From contig NZ_QTNQ01000030.1 in assembly GCF_018424695.1 (NCBI RefSeq), positions 1 to 43,133 of the forward strand: DNA of 43,133 bases, in the 5' to 3' direction. This stretch comes from Vannielia litorea (GTDB lineage: Bacteria > Pseudomonadota > Alphaproteobacteria > Rhodobacterales > Rhodobacteraceae). The translations under genes were made by a program, and so were the position numbers. Below the pieces are notes generated by a model, which was given only the letters and a program-made list of their open reading frames with translations, ran no database searches and was not told where the DNA came from. Positions 29,671-39,727 of this stretch are shown one piece after another. How positions within the stretch are numbered: the stretch's first letter is position 1; the number at the start of each line of letters is the position of its first letter.

Positions 29671-29718
29671 CGGTGGTGCTCCGCTCAGGCGCTTGCGGTG
29701 ATGCGATGCATCCCCGTG

Positions 29719-29751
29719 ATCAAGAAGATGATGGTCGAGCGGGTGGTGTGA
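29719..29751 (+). pseudogene. Duplicated 3' end of sdhB (remnant)
   Basis: The 33 nt from 29719 encode [10 protein letters not shown] and a stop, exactly the last ten residues of sdhB (29638-29670). They lie in the same frame, 81 bp downstream. The copies differ at four positions, all synonymous third bases (GAA/GAG, CGC/CGG, GTC/GTG, GTT/GTG). Immediately upstream the similarity fades. This is best explained as the residue of a divergent sdhB allele left by recombination or insertion at the gene end. No start codon or function is proposed. Confidence 0.8.
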
Positions 29752-29843
29752 TGCGCCTTGCCGTCAGCGCCGTGGGGTGTGGTCAGGGCAAGGCCCGCGC
29801 CACTCCCGAAACGCTGATGGTTGCGCCTTTCGCCTAACGCGCC

Positions 29844-30494
29844 GTGAGTCTCTGGCTCCTTGCCTGTGCCGTTGTGGCATGGCTCGCCGGAGCCGCCGGT
29901 TGGCTATGGCTTTGCGCCGGATTCCGCCACCAAGGCGCGCGGGGCGAGGCGGGGCGCATCGCCGTTCAACTCTCGGGCTTTGCCTTGCTGGCAGGCACAT
30001 TGGCCGGCAGCCCCCTGCTCGCGCTTGCCGGTGCCGCCCTCCCTCCCTCTGCGCTCCTTCTCATCGGCCGAATCCTGCAGGCCCCGGCGCTCGCCGCCGA
30101 ACTGGCACCATCGGCGCTCGGTGGCTTTCTCTTCGCTGGCGTTGGTGGTTGGCTCTTTCTCAAATGGCGCGGTGCCCGCCCCGTTTGGGCATTGGGCGTC
30201 GCGCTGCTTGCGGGCACTTTGGCGATGGTCGTTGCAGGAGAGCTAACAAGCCGCCGGGCGATGTGTGCCGAAGCGGCCAAGCATGGCACACGTGCCTTCA
30301 TGCGAAACAGCTTTTCGTGGAGCCTGCGCCACCCGAGGCGCGAGTTCAACTTCGAGGTCCACGCGCTGTCGCAGCGAGATGATGTTACCCGGGTCTGGAG
30401 CTATCGGCACATGCGCTGGGACGAGATCCCGCCGACGGTCTCGCAAAACATTGACGCGCCGCCGCACCGCTTGGTCTGCCAGCGACAGCCCTGA
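29844..30494 (+). CDS. Hypothetical membrane protein
   Basis: 216 residues from a GTG at 29844. Four to five hydrophobic segments lie between about residues 2 and 135. A soluble C-terminal part of about 80 residues follows (RRAMCAEAAKHGTRAFMRNSFSWSLRHPRREFNFEVHAL...YRHMRWDEIPPTV). No family is recognised. It stands alone beyond the sdhB tail remnant and is convergent with the secreted-protein gene at 30504. The start is uncertain because no strong ribosome site precedes the GTG. Confidence 0.5.
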   Translation: MSLWLLACAVVAWLAGAAGWLWLCAGFRHQGARGEAGRIAVQLSGFALLAGTLAGSPLLALAGAALPPSALLLIGRILQAPALAAELAPSALGGFLFAGVGGWLFLKWRGARPVWALGVALLAGTLAMVVAGELTSRRAMCAEAAKHGTRAFMRNSFSWSLRHPRREFNFEVHALSQRDDVTRVWSYRHMRWDEIPPTVSQNIDAPPHRLVCQRQP

Positions 30495-30503
30495 GTGGGC
30501 AGG

Positions 30504-31028
30504 TCAGTGCCGCATCGCCTCCTCGCGGGAAAACGGCATTCGGCCCCGGAACTCGGCGGGCACCAGTGCATCCACTGCGTCCCCTTCCGCCTGCCAGCGC
30601 CAGCCGCGCCAGTCGTGGGTGAAGATCAGGTCTTCGCGCTCGATCTCGGTGCTGGTCTTCTTCAGCTTGCCCAGCACGCCGGGGTGCGTGGGCGAGGCAA
30701 CACCGATGGTGAAGGCCATGTGGCAGGAAAAGGCATCTTCCCGCAGCCGTTTGCAGGCCCCGCGAAACTCGCTGTAGGTGACGCAGATTTCGACCTCGGG
30801 AAACTTGCGAAGGTTGGAGCGGAAGCCGGAGGGGCAATTGTTGGTGGGGTATTGCTTGTTCAGCGCGTTGAGAAACCCGCGCTTCAGATCGCCTGATCGT
30901 GGCTCGGGGCTGATGAGCTTGGCCGTGGCATAGGCCGGGATCACCTCGGCCTGGCCTTCAATCGGCGCCTCGACGGCCCCCGTGAAGAAAATTGCGGAGA
31001 GGACGGAACCAAGTGCGGGCAGAAGCAT
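30504..31028 (-). CDS. Secreted hypothetical protein
   Basis: 174 residues. Signal peptide MLLPALGSVLSAIFFTGAVEA. The mature part contains three to four Cys (NNCPSGF, VEICVTYS, GACKRLREDAFSCHM), suggesting disulfides, and a terminal basic/aromatic stretch (THDWRGWRWQAEGD). The ATG at 31028 is chosen over one 21 bp upstream because a GGAGG ribosome site precedes it. No known domain. Base composition is slightly less GC-rich than the central metabolism genes. Confidence 0.65.
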   Translation of the reverse strand: MLLPALGSVLSAIFFTGAVEAPIEGQAEVIPAYATAKLISPEPRSGDLKRGFLNALNKQYPTNNCPSGFRSNLRKFPEVEICVTYSEFRGACKRLREDAFSCHMAFTIGVASPTHPGVLGKLKKTSTEIEREDLIFTHDWRGWRWQAEGDAVDALVPAEFRGRMPFSREEAMRH

Positions 31029-31235
31029 TGTACCTCCGTTGACTGCCATTCGGGAGTTGGGTCTTACGTGCTCGACCCCACCCTAAACTGCTGTCTTCCA
31101 CTCTGTCATCCCTCCGTTACGTTGAAATTACGTAAACGCCCGCCGATTGTGCGCCTGTTCGCGTGCCTGCCCTTTCGCTGGTCGCGGGCCATCGCTTACA
31201 CTCGGGGCGAGCAGTCACAATTCCCTGAGCGCCCC

Positions 31236-32123
31236 ATGATCACACCCGCCCCCGGCAGCGCGCCGCTGCCCGATGACGCCCCCGAGCACGCAGAGGCCGC
31301 CCGCGCGGTGGCACCCGTCATCTGCTATCCGACCGAGAGCCTGCCGCCGCCCGATCTTGCGCTCTACGCCGCGGCCAGGGCGCAGGCCCGCAAGACCGGC
31401 GAGGTGGTGGTGCCGCCGCGCGAGGGCGGTTGCGTTCCGGTGCGGGCCGGGCAGTTCCTGCGGATTTCCTGCCCCGAAGGCCCGCAGGTGGGCGACTTGA
31501 ACCTCTGGAACCTCGCCGACCCGTCAGAGCGCTTCTACTCCGGCAAGACCCGCGCGCTCCATGGCACCCACCTCGGGGTGGGGGACAGGATGTGGTCCGG
31601 CTTCCCCACGCTCCGCCCGATGGCCACGATGACGGCCGACAGCCTTGGCTGGTATGGCGTGGACGGATTCGGGGGCCGGGTGCATGACGTGATCGGCACC
31701 CGCTGCGATCCCTACACCCACCACCTGCTTTCAGGCGGCGACTATCAGCGTTGCTGCCACTCCAACCTCACCCGCGCCTTCGCGGGCTGGACGGGGCAAA
31801 GCGCCGCCGAGGCCGAACCACTGGTGCATGACGTGCTCAACGTCTTCATGTGCACCGGCTTCACCGCCGACACCGGCCAGTATTTCATGAAGGCCACGCC
31901 TGCGCGGCAAGGCGATTACGTCGAGCTCTTCGCCGAGATCGACCTTCTCGCCGGCCTCTCCGCCTGCCCGGGCGGCGACTGCGGGGCCGAGCACAGCTCT
32001 GACGTGGCCCAGTGCCACCCGCTGCTCTGCGAGGTCTTCGCGCCGCCCCCCGCCGCGCTGGAGGGCTGGGAGAGCCCGCCCGTCAACGGATACGACGGCA
32101 GCCACGGGATCGCTGCGCCGTAA
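31236..32123 (+). CDS. DUF1989 (urea carboxylase-associated) family protein
   Basis: 295 residues matching DUF1989 throughout: VVVPPREGGCVPVRAGQFLRI, GDLNLWNLADPSERFYSGKTRALHGTHLGVGDRMWSGFPTLRPMATM, then GTRCDPYTHHLL, CCHSNLTRAF, DVLNVFMCTGF, and a closing CPGGDC with QCHPLLCEVF. The Cys/His pattern suggests a metal site. In other bacteria members neighbour urea carboxylase genes, but none is present here, so the substrate is unknown. The ATG at 31236 (MITPAPG) is chosen because the earlier in-frame part is not family-like. It is convergent with the aldo/keto reductase. Confidence 0.85.
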   Translation: MITPAPGSAPLPDDAPEHAEAARAVAPVICYPTESLPPPDLALYAAARAQARKTGEVVVPPREGGCVPVRAGQFLRISCPEGPQVGDLNLWNLADPSERFYSGKTRALHGTHLGVGDRMWSGFPTLRPMATMTADSLGWYGVDGFGGRVHDVIGTRCDPYTHHLLSGGDYQRCCHSNLTRAFAGWTGQSAAEAEPLVHDVLNVFMCTGFTADTGQYFMKATPARQGDYVELFAEIDLLAGLSACPGGDCGAEHSSDVAQCHPLLCEVFAPPPAALEGWESPPVNGYDGSHGIAAP

Positions 32124-32170
32124 ACGCGCAGCCTACAGCCGCGTAGGGTGCGCATTCATGGCGCAGCTCA

Positions 32171-33154
32171 TCAGCAATAGCGCTCCACGCCGATGGTCTG
32201 GGTGTCGGAGTAGCGGTCGCCATGGGCAAAGCCCACCGGCAGGATCGCTTCGATCTCGGCGTAATCCTCGGCGGTGAGCTCGACGTCTGCCGCATCAACC
32301 CAATCCTGCAAATGTGCGCCGGTGCGGGTGCCGGGGATCGGGATCAGGTGGTCGCCCTTGCCCAGCACCCAGGCCATGGCCAGCTTCGAGGTGGGCATGC
32401 CCCGCTCCTTGGCATAGGCGCGGAAACGCTCCAGCGCTTGCTGGTTGTAGGCGTGGTTCGGCGCCTGCCAGCGCGGGTTGGCCTTGCGAAAATCGGTGTC
32501 GGCCATCCCCGCCGGATCGTGCGGCGCGTCGGTCAGCTCACCGCGCGCCAGCGGGCTGAACGGCACGAAGGCCACGCCCAGTTCGGCGCATGTCTGGATC
32601 ACCCCCAACTCGGGCTGGCGCGACCAGAGCGAATATTCGTTCTGCACCGCCATCACCGGCGCCACAGCGTGGGCGCGGCGGATGGTGGAGGGGGCCACCT
32701 CGCTCAGGCCGTAACCGCCGATCAGCCCCTCTTCCATGAACTTCGCCATGGTCTCGGCCAGCTCCTCCACGGGGCGCTCCTGCTCGCGCCGGTGGGCATA
32801 GAACAGCCCCACGCGATCCACCCCCAGCCGCTCAAGGCTCTTCTCCAGCTCGCTGCGCAGGTGGCCCTCGTCGTTGCGGTAGTGCCGCTGGGGCTTGGGC
32901 ACGATGGAGGCCTTGGTGGCAATCACCGGCTTTGCCTCACTGCCCTTCAGCCATTCACCAATCGCACTTTCCGACCGGCCCATGCCGTAGATGTTCGCGG
33001 TATCCAGAAAATCAATTCCCGCCGCCCAGGCAGTATCGAGGCAGGCCACAGAGGTTTCCAGATCGGTTTCACCGAAGAACCCGGCAAATGACATACAGCC
33101 CAGCCCGATCGCAGAAACCTCCGGGCCATTTGCCCCAAGTTTGCGCTTTTTCAT
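32171..33154 (-). CDS. Aldo/keto reductase
   Basis: 327 residues forming the AKR barrel: MKKRKLGANGPEVSAIGLGCMSF, catalytic Asp and Tyr in DTANIYGMGRSE, Lys in VIATKA, and His in FYAHRRE. The NADPH-binding GKGDHLIPIPGTRTGAHL lies near the end. It belongs to the general AKR group (YghZ/AKR11-13-like), and the physiological carbonyl substrate is unknown. The ATG at 33154 gives MKKRKLG. It follows deoD by 12 bp in the same direction, suggesting cotranscription. Confidence 0.93.
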   Translation of the reverse strand: MKKRKLGANGPEVSAIGLGCMSFAGFFGETDLETSVACLDTAWAAGIDFLDTANIYGMGRSESAIGEWLKGSEAKPVIATKASIVPKPQRHYRNDEGHLRSELEKSLERLGVDRVGLFYAHRREQERPVEELAETMAKFMEEGLIGGYGLSEVAPSTIRRAHAVAPVMAVQNEYSLWSRQPELGVIQTCAELGVAFVPFSPLARGELTDAPHDPAGMADTDFRKANPRWQAPNHAYNQQALERFRAYAKERGMPTSKLAMAWVLGKGDHLIPIPGTRTGAHLQDWVDAADVELTAEDYAEIEAILPVGFAHGDRYSDTQTIGVERYC

Positions 33155-33166
33155 ATGGTACGTCCT

Positions 33167-33874
33167 CTATTCGGTGAATGCCGCTTCCAGAGCGATTTCG
33201 ACCATATCGCCAAAGCTCTTTTCGCGCTCTTCGCTGGGAAGGGCTTCATGGGTTTTCAGATGATCGGAAACGGTGAGCACGGCAAGCGCCCTGCAACCGT
33301 AGCGGGCGGCGAGGGTATAAAGCTCGGCGGCCTCCATTTCGACGGCGAGAATTCCGTGCCGCTCCATTTGCTGATTCAAATCGGGGCGCTCGTCGTAGAA
33401 CACATCCGAAGAATAGATGCCGCCCACATGGGTTTTCACCTCTCGCGCTTCAGCAGCGGCAGACGCCGCCCGCAGAAGTGACCAGTCGGCGCAGGGGGCA
33501 AAGTTCAATTCGCGGAAGATTCCGCGCGATGGCGTCGACAGGGTGCTCGCGGTCATCGCCAGCACCACGTCACGCACCGCCACCGCCTCCTGCATTGCCC
33601 CGCAGGAGCCGATGCGGATGAGCGTCTTGGCGCCATAGTCGCGGATCAACTCGTTCACGTAGATCGAGAGCGAAGGCATCCCCATGCCGCTGCCCTGGAT
33701 CGTCACCGCATGGCCGCGCCATGTGCCGGTGAAGCCGAGCATCCCGCGCACCTCGTTGATGCACTTGGGTTTTTCAAGGAAGGTCTCTGCCGCCCAGCGG
33801 GCGCGATACGGATCGCCCGGCAGCAAGACCACCTCCGCGATCTCGCCCGGCTCCGCGCCGATATGCACTGTCAT
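33167..33874 (-). CDS. deoD: Purine-nucleoside phosphorylase, DeoD type
   Basis: 235 residues, the hexameric DeoD size. [17 protein letters not shown] carries phosphate-binding Arg. [37 protein letters not shown] and the catalytic Asp in VSDHLKTHE are all present. It splits purine nucleosides with phosphate in salvage. The start is ATG 33874, preceded by an AGAAAGAGGGA stretch that serves as ribosome site. It lies upstream of the aldo/keto reductase on the minus strand and downstream of the H-NS-like gene. Confidence 0.95.
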   Translation of the reverse strand: MTVHIGAEPGEIAEVVLLPGDPYRARWAAETFLEKPKCINEVRGMLGFTGTWRGHAVTIQGSGMGMPSLSIYVNELIRDYGAKTLIRIGSCGAMQEAVAVRDVVLAMTASTLSTPSRGIFRELNFAPCADWSLLRAASAAAEAREVKTHVGGIYSSDVFYDERPDLNQQMERHGILAVEMEAAELYTLAARYGCRALAVLTVSDHLKTHEALPSEEREKSFGDMVEIALEAAFTE

Positions 33875-33896
33875 GCGCTGTCCCTCTTTCTGTCAT

Positions 33897-33919
33897 GGGG
33901 CGGCATTCTGGGCCGCCCC
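33897..33919 (-). terminator. Possible terminator hairpin after the H-NS-like gene
   Basis: GGGGCGGC at 33897-33904 pairs with GCCGCCCC at 33912-33919 across a 7-nt loop, between the H-NS-like stop and the deoD start. No clear T-run follows on the minus strand, so it may be a weak or Rho-assisted terminator. Confidence 0.4.
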
Positions 33920-33934
33920 CGCACAGAAGATGGC

Positions 33935-34270
33935 TCAGATGGCGAAATCCTCAAGCGACTTTCCGGCCGCGAGGCCCGACTTAATCCAGGCCGGTTGGCG
34001 CCCGCGCCCTGTCCAGGTCTGGCTCTTGTCTTCTGGATTGGCGTATTTCGGCGCGCCTTTGGGGCCAGAGGCCTTTGCGCCCTTGCGGCCGCGTTTCGAC
34101 GCCCCGCCCGTCAATTCGTCAAGGCTGAAGCCATGGGCCAAAGCGGCCTTTTCGGCAGCGGCTTTGGCGGCTTTCTTGTCTTCTTCGGCAGCCTTCGCCA
34201 ATGCCTTTTCCACATCCGCCTTAAGCTTTTCCAGCTCTTTGCGGCTCATTCCCTTGAGGCTTACGGCCAT
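33935..34270 (-). CDS. H-NS family nucleoid-associated protein (HvrA/Spb-like)
   Basis: 111 residues. The N-terminal coiled-coil oligomerisation region (MSRKELEKLKADVEKALAKAAEEDKKAAKAAAEKAALAHGF) is Ala/Lys/Glu-rich. A basic linker (TGGASKRGRKGAKASG) follows, then the H-NS C-terminal core YANPEDKSQTWTGRGRQPAWI. Rhodobacter homologues (HvrA, Spb) are DNA-binding regulators of light- or oxygen-responsive genes. The ATG at 34270 with an AGAAGGG ribosome site is preferred over the longer in-frame extension. It lies downstream of ecm on the same strand, with a hairpin in between, and may bind AT-rich promoters. Confidence 0.92.
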   Translation of the reverse strand: MAVSLKGMSRKELEKLKADVEKALAKAAEEDKKAAKAAAEKAALAHGFSLDELTGGASKRGRKGAKASGPKGAPKYANPEDKSQTWTGRGRQPAWIKSGLAAGKSLEDFAI

Positions 34271-34398
34271 TACGAAACCCTTCTTTTCTGTTCCGGTCCA
34301 ACTGTGAGTGGTTGCGCGGGAAAGTTGAGTAGTGCCAAAAATACAGGCAGCCCGCATGGGCTTACCATAAGCGGAGATAATAAGAATGGAAAGGGCCA

Positions 34399-34429
34399 GA
34401 ATTCCGGAGCCCATTTCGCCCCGGAATTC
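34399..34429 (-). terminator. Probable terminator or hairpin after ecm
   Basis: GAATTCCGG (34399-34407) pairs perfectly with CCGGAATTC (34421-34429) across a 13-nt loop, 27 bp beyond the ecm stop on the minus strand. It is followed by a moderately T-rich stretch (CCCTTTCCATTCTTATTATC) in the direction of transcription. This fits an intrinsic terminator, though the T-run is imperfect. Confidence 0.5.
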
Positions 34430-34455
34430 CGGTTAATGGATGCAGTGCCGCGATC

Positions 34456-36435
34456 TCAAGCTGCGGCTTCGCGTGGTTCGGCCAGCGCGACGATATCCAT
34501 CATGATCCGGTTCAGCTCGAAATCCTTTGGCGTATAGACCTGAGAAACGCCCATATCTTTCAAGGCTTTGGCATCTTCTTCCGGAATGATCCCGCCGACG
34601 ATCAGCGGGATATGCGATAGCCCCGCCTCGCGCATTCTCTCCAGCGTTTCGGTAATGAGCGGCAAATGGCTGCCCGAAAGGATCGACAGGCCGATCACAT
34701 GGGCCTCCTGCTCCTGCGCTGCGGCCACGATCTCTTCCGGCGTCAGGCGAATGCCCTCATAGGCAATGTCCATCCCGCAATCCCGCGCGCGGCAGGCGAT
34801 CTGCTCGGCGCCGTTGGAATGCCCGTCGAGCCCCGGTTTGCCGACGAGGAACTTGAGCCGCCGCCCCAGCCTGTCCGACACCAGATCAACCGCCTCGCGG
34901 ATCTCGTCGAGCCCCTCGGTGCGGTTGGAGGGGGAGCGCGCCACGCCGGTGGGGCCGCGATACTCGCCGAAGACGGCCCGCATCGCGCCCGCCCATTCGC
35001 CCGTGGTCGCGCCCGCCTTGGCCGCGGCAATCGAAGGCTCCATCACGTTGTCGCCCGCCCGCGCCGCCGCGCGCAGCGCCTCCAGCGCCTTGGTCACGGC
35101 GTCGCTATCCCGCGCCTCGCGCCAGGCCTGGAGCCGCGCAATCTGGTCAGCCTCCACGGCCGGGTCCACCGTCATGATGCCGCCATCCTCGCCCATCAGC
35201 GGCGAAGGCTCGCCCTCGGCCCAGCGGTTCACGCCCACCACCACGGTTTCGCCGGTTTCGACCCGGCCCAGCCGCTCGGCGTTGCTCTCCACCAGCCGCG
35301 ATTTCATGTAGTCGATCGCCGCAATCGCGCCGCCCATGCCATCGAGCTGCGCCAGCTCGGCCCGCGCGCCCTCTTTCAACGCCTCCACCTTGGCGTCCAC
35401 CGCCGGGTTGCCGTCAAAGAGGTCGCCGTATTCCAGCAGGTCGGTCTCGAAGGCCATGATCTGCTGCATCCGGAGCGACCATTGCTGATCCCATGGGCGG
35501 GGCAGGCCGAGTGCCTCGTTCCATGCCGGAAGCTGCACCGCGCGGGCCCGCGCCTTCTTGCTCAGCGTCACCGCCAGCATCTCGATGAGAATACGGTAAA
35601 CGTTGTTTTCCGGCTGCTGCTCCGTCAGCCCCAGAGAGTTCACCTGCACGCCATAGCGGAAGCGCCGCATCTTCGGGTCTTCCACGCCGTAGCGCTCGCG
35701 GCAGATCTCATCCCAGAGGTCCACGAAGGCGCGCATCTTGCACATCTCGGTGACAAACCGGATGCCCGCGTTCACGAAGAACGAGATCCGCCCGACCAGC
35801 GTCGGAAAGTCCTCTTCCGGCACCTGCCCTTTCAGCGCGTCCAGCACGGCAATCGCCGTGGCCAGCGCAAAGGCCAGTTCCTGCTCCGGCGTCGCCCCGG
35901 CCTCTTGCAGGTGGTAGGAACACACGTTCATCGGGTTCCACTTCGGCACGTTCCGGTAGCAATAGGCGGCCACGTCGGTGATGAGCTTGAGGCTCGGTTT
36001 CGGCGGGCAGACATATGTGCCGCGGCTCAGGTATTCCTTGATGATGTCGTTCTGCACCGTCCCTTGCAGCTTGCTCACATCCGCGCCCTGCTCCTCGGCC
36101 ACGGCGATGTAGAGCGCCAGCAGCCACGGCGCGGTGGCGTTGATCGTCATCGAGGTGTTCATCTGCTCCAGCGGAATATCGGCAAACAGCGCCCGCATGT
36201 CGCCCAGATGCGCCACCGGCACGCCCACCTTGCCCACTTCGCCCCGCGCGCGGGGGTCATCACTGTCGTAGCCGGTCTGCGTCGGCAGGTCGAAGGCCAC
36301 CGAAAGGCCGGTCTGCCCCTTGGCGAGGTTGGCCCGGTAGAGCGCGTTGGAGGCGCTGGCCGTGGAGTGCCCGGCATAGGTCCGGAACAGCCAGGGGCGG
36401 TCGGCTTGGGGGGCATTATTCTGCGCTTGCGACAT
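34456..36435 (-). CDS. ecm: Ethylmalonyl-CoA mutase (adenosylcobalamin-dependent)
   Basis: 659 residues, about 70-80 shorter than typical methylmalonyl-CoA mutase large subunits and matching characterised Ecm (MeaA) enzymes. The N-terminal barrel starts RPWLFRTYAGHSTASASNALYRANLAKGQTGLSVAFDLPTQTGYDSD. The C-terminal B12 domain carries the cobalt-ligand His539 in GLDGHSNG, with SILSG and LIVGGIIP. It converts (2R)-ethylmalonyl-CoA to methylsuccinyl-CoA in the EMC pathway. The start MSQAQNNAP at 36435 has GGAGG upstream. It is close to ccr, separated by a PlsB-like gene. No cobalamin riboswitch is evident upstream. Confidence 0.96.
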   Translation of the reverse strand: MSQAQNNAPQADRPWLFRTYAGHSTASASNALYRANLAKGQTGLSVAFDLPTQTGYDSDDPRARGEVGKVGVPVAHLGDMRALFADIPLEQMNTSMTINATAPWLLALYIAVAEEQGADVSKLQGTVQNDIIKEYLSRGTYVCPPKPSLKLITDVAAYCYRNVPKWNPMNVCSYHLQEAGATPEQELAFALATAIAVLDALKGQVPEEDFPTLVGRISFFVNAGIRFVTEMCKMRAFVDLWDEICRERYGVEDPKMRRFRYGVQVNSLGLTEQQPENNVYRILIEMLAVTLSKKARARAVQLPAWNEALGLPRPWDQQWSLRMQQIMAFETDLLEYGDLFDGNPAVDAKVEALKEGARAELAQLDGMGGAIAAIDYMKSRLVESNAERLGRVETGETVVVGVNRWAEGEPSPLMGEDGGIMTVDPAVEADQIARLQAWREARDSDAVTKALEALRAAARAGDNVMEPSIAAAKAGATTGEWAGAMRAVFGEYRGPTGVARSPSNRTEGLDEIREAVDLVSDRLGRRLKFLVGKPGLDGHSNGAEQIACRARDCGMDIAYEGIRLTPEEIVAAAQEQEAHVIGLSILSGSHLPLITETLERMREAGLSHIPLIVGGIIPEEDAKALKDMGVSQVYTPKDFELNRIMMDIVALAEPREAAA

Positions 36436-36623
36436 GATGGGCCTCCGATGAATCGGTTGAGCAAGATTATTCCGTTCTGCGCGTTTCTGGCGAAAGATTA
36501 TGCCAATGTCAATTCGCTGCATCGCGGCGAGGGCAGGGCGGTTGCAATTGCCCGCAATCGGGGCACATCCGGCGCGCTCTGCCGGGGATTTACCCGGGCC
36601 GCGCCACCTGTAACTCTCCCCCC

Positions 36624-38078
36624 ATGACGCAAACGGTCTCGCTCCCGCTCTGGCTCTTCCTGCTGATCCTGCTGTTTGCCGGCGTCACCTTCGCCTCCCA
36701 CTTCCTCTTTCCTTCCGTCCGCTGGTTCTTCCGGCGACGGCTGGAGAGGGCGGTAGCGCGGCTGAACACCCGCCTCGCCCGGCCCATCGAACCCTTCAAG
36801 CTGGCCCGGCGGCGCGACACCATCCAGCGGGTGATCTACGCGGCTGAGGTGCTCGCCGCCGTCACCGCCCATGCCGAGGCCGAGGGCATCCCCGAAGAGG
36901 TCGCCTTCGAGCAGGCCCGCCGCTACGCCCGCGAAATCGTGCCCGGATTCTCGGCCTTCGCCTACTTCGGCTTTGCCATCCGCGTCGCCAAATGGCTGGC
37001 CACCTCGCTGTTCCGCGTGCGTCTGGCGCGGCTGGATGAGGCGAAGCTGGCGGCGATCCCGGAGGACGCCACGGTTGTCTACGTGATGAACCACCGCTCC
37101 AACATGGATTACGTGCTTGTCACCTATCTCGTGGCCCAGCGCACCACGCTCTCCTACGCGGTGGGCGAATGGGCGCGGGTCTGGCCGTTGCGCTCGCTGA
37201 TCCGGGCCATGGGGGCCTACTTCATCCGCCGCAAATCCCGTGGTGAGCTCTATCGCACGGTGCTTGCCACCTATGTGTCCGTGGCCACGCGGGCCCATGT
37301 GGCGCAGGCGATGTTCCCCGAGGGGCGGCTCTCGCTCACCGGCGCGCCGGGCGCGCCCAAGCTGGGGCTGCTGGCCTACATCACCGAGGCCGCGCGGGAT
37401 GACACCGAGGTGGTCTTTGTCCCAACTGCGCTCAACTACGACCGGGTGCTGGAAGACAGGGTGCTCATCGCCGCGCAGGGAGGCGGCGGCTTTCCCACCC
37501 GCATTCGCGTCGTCTTCCGCTGGCTGGTGCGGCGCCTGGTGCTGCGGCTGCGCGGCATGTCACATCATCTTGGCTACGCGGCCGTCAGCTTCGGGGATCC
37601 GCTGTCGTTGTCCAGCTTTCCGGGCGATACCGAGGCGCTCGGGGCCGAACTCATGCGTCGGATCGAGGTGGTGATGCCGGTACTGCCGGTGCCATTGCTG
37701 GCCACATTGCTGACCGGGGCCGATGGGCCGCTCCCCCGCGCCGCGTTGGAGCGCTGCTGGAACACCCGCATCCGCCAGCTGGAGGCCGCCGGCGTCGTGC
37801 TGCACGTGCCCCGCGCCAATCCGGCCTACGCACTGGAGAACGCCCTGCGAATCCTGCGGGACCGAAACCTGCTCGTGGAAACCGAAAGCGGCATTGCCGC
37901 GGCCCCGCAGGAGGGCCCGCTCTTTGCCTTCTACGCAGCCTCCATCGCCCCGCAAATGGCACAGCTTGCGGATGCTGCAACTGCAACCACGCCGCACCCC
38001 CGGCTCATGCCTGCGGATGATGCAGCTGCGAAGGGCGCTGCCCTTTCGAGCGCCGAAACTGAATCGGGCGAGACATAA
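36624..38078 (+). CDS. PlsB-like glycerol-3-phosphate/acyl acyltransferase
   Basis: 484 residues. One N-terminal membrane anchor (about 8-27) is followed by the acyltransferase domain. Its catalytic HX4D is HRSNMD (His157, Asp162), with the family pattern FPEG in MFPEGRLSLTG and an earlier RRKS motif for the acceptor. This resembles the PlsB/GPAT group of phospholipid biosynthesis, though it is shorter than E. coli PlsB and may be a distinct alphaproteobacterial form. It is divergent from ecm (188-bp gap) and lies 109 bp upstream of ccr in the same direction. Joint expression with ccr is possible but unproved. Confidence 0.8.
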   Translation: MTQTVSLPLWLFLLILLFAGVTFASHFLFPSVRWFFRRRLERAVARLNTRLARPIEPFKLARRRDTIQRVIYAAEVLAAVTAHAEAEGIPEEVAFEQARRYAREIVPGFSAFAYFGFAIRVAKWLATSLFRVRLARLDEAKLAAIPEDATVVYVMNHRSNMDYVLVTYLVAQRTTLSYAVGEWARVWPLRSLIRAMGAYFIRRKSRGELYRTVLATYVSVATRAHVAQAMFPEGRLSLTGAPGAPKLGLLAYITEAARDDTEVVFVPTALNYDRVLEDRVLIAAQGGGGFPTRIRVVFRWLVRRLVLRLRGMSHHLGYAAVSFGDPLSLSSFPGDTEALGAELMRRIEVVMPVLPVPLLATLLTGADGPLPRAALERCWNTRIRQLEAAGVVLHVPRANPAYALENALRILRDRNLLVETESGIAAAPQEGPLFAFYAASIAPQMAQLADAATATTPHPRLMPADDAAAKGAALSSAETESGET

Positions 38079-38144
38079 AATTACAAATCCGACGTCAGTC
38101 GTATTGCAATCTTGCGCGAGCGTTCGTAGAACCCCGGGAGAGCA

Positions 38145-38162
38145 CGGCGCGATTCTGCGCCG
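38145..38162 (+). other. Hairpin just upstream of the ccr ribosome site
   Basis: CGGCGC-N6-GCGCCG (38145-38150 and 38157-38162) lies about 10 nt before the GAGGAGAG ribosome site of ccr. It could stabilise the 5' leader or influence translation. No T-run follows, so it is unlikely to terminate transcription. Confidence 0.3.
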
Positions 38163-38187
38163 CAGAACGACCTGAGGAGAGAAGCCC

Positions 38188-39477
<1,290 letters not shown>

Positions 39478-39543
39478 CGGCGGCTCCACGCCCCGCCGCG
39501 CGCGTCTTCCGCGCAGCGGATTTGCAATTTAAAATTGAATGTC

Positions 39544-39570
39544 GGGCGCTCCTTTTCGGAGCGCCCGTTT
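39544..39570 (+). terminator. Rho-independent terminator after ccr
   Basis: A perfect 9-bp stem (GGGCGCTCC with GGAGCGCCC, 39544-39552 and 39558-39566) with loop TTTTC is followed by GTTTCGCTTTCTC. It is 66 bp beyond the ccr stop and insulates the luxRI genes from ccr read-through. Confidence 0.85.
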
Positions 39571-39704
39571 CGCTTTCTCAGGCAGGTTAGTGAACAAGGC
39601 AAAGAAATAGCTGCTATTCGTGAGGTCTCCCCATTTCGGGGGACTGCCAATCCGCGAATTTATCGGCGCGCCGCCACATGCTAGGGTTGTGTTAATACAT
39701 CGTT

Positions 39705-39714
39705 AACCTTTAGG
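39705..39714. promoter_or_regulatory. Possible regulatory element AACCTTTAGG before the luxR gene pair
   Basis: AACCTTTAGG, 14 bp before the small ORF's ATG, matches 9 of 10 positions of AACCTTAAGG found upstream of luxI (40634-40643). It may be a common site for LuxR or another regulator. Two short matches can also occur by chance. Confidence 0.3.
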
Positions 39715-39727
39715 ATTGAGGCTACCT

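Noticed and set aside
31236..31245. TGATCACA at the DUF1989 start codon
   Set aside because: It only partly matches the palindrome, covers the start codons themselves, and has no partner box.
36436..36623. Possible cobalamin riboswitch before B12-dependent ecm
   Set aside because: No B12-box-like sequence or multi-stem fold is visible in the 188-bp gap.
34666..36627. Long plus-strand open frame opposite ecm
   Set aside because: It is the antisense shadow of the well-conserved Ecm gene, with composition-driven openness and no domain.
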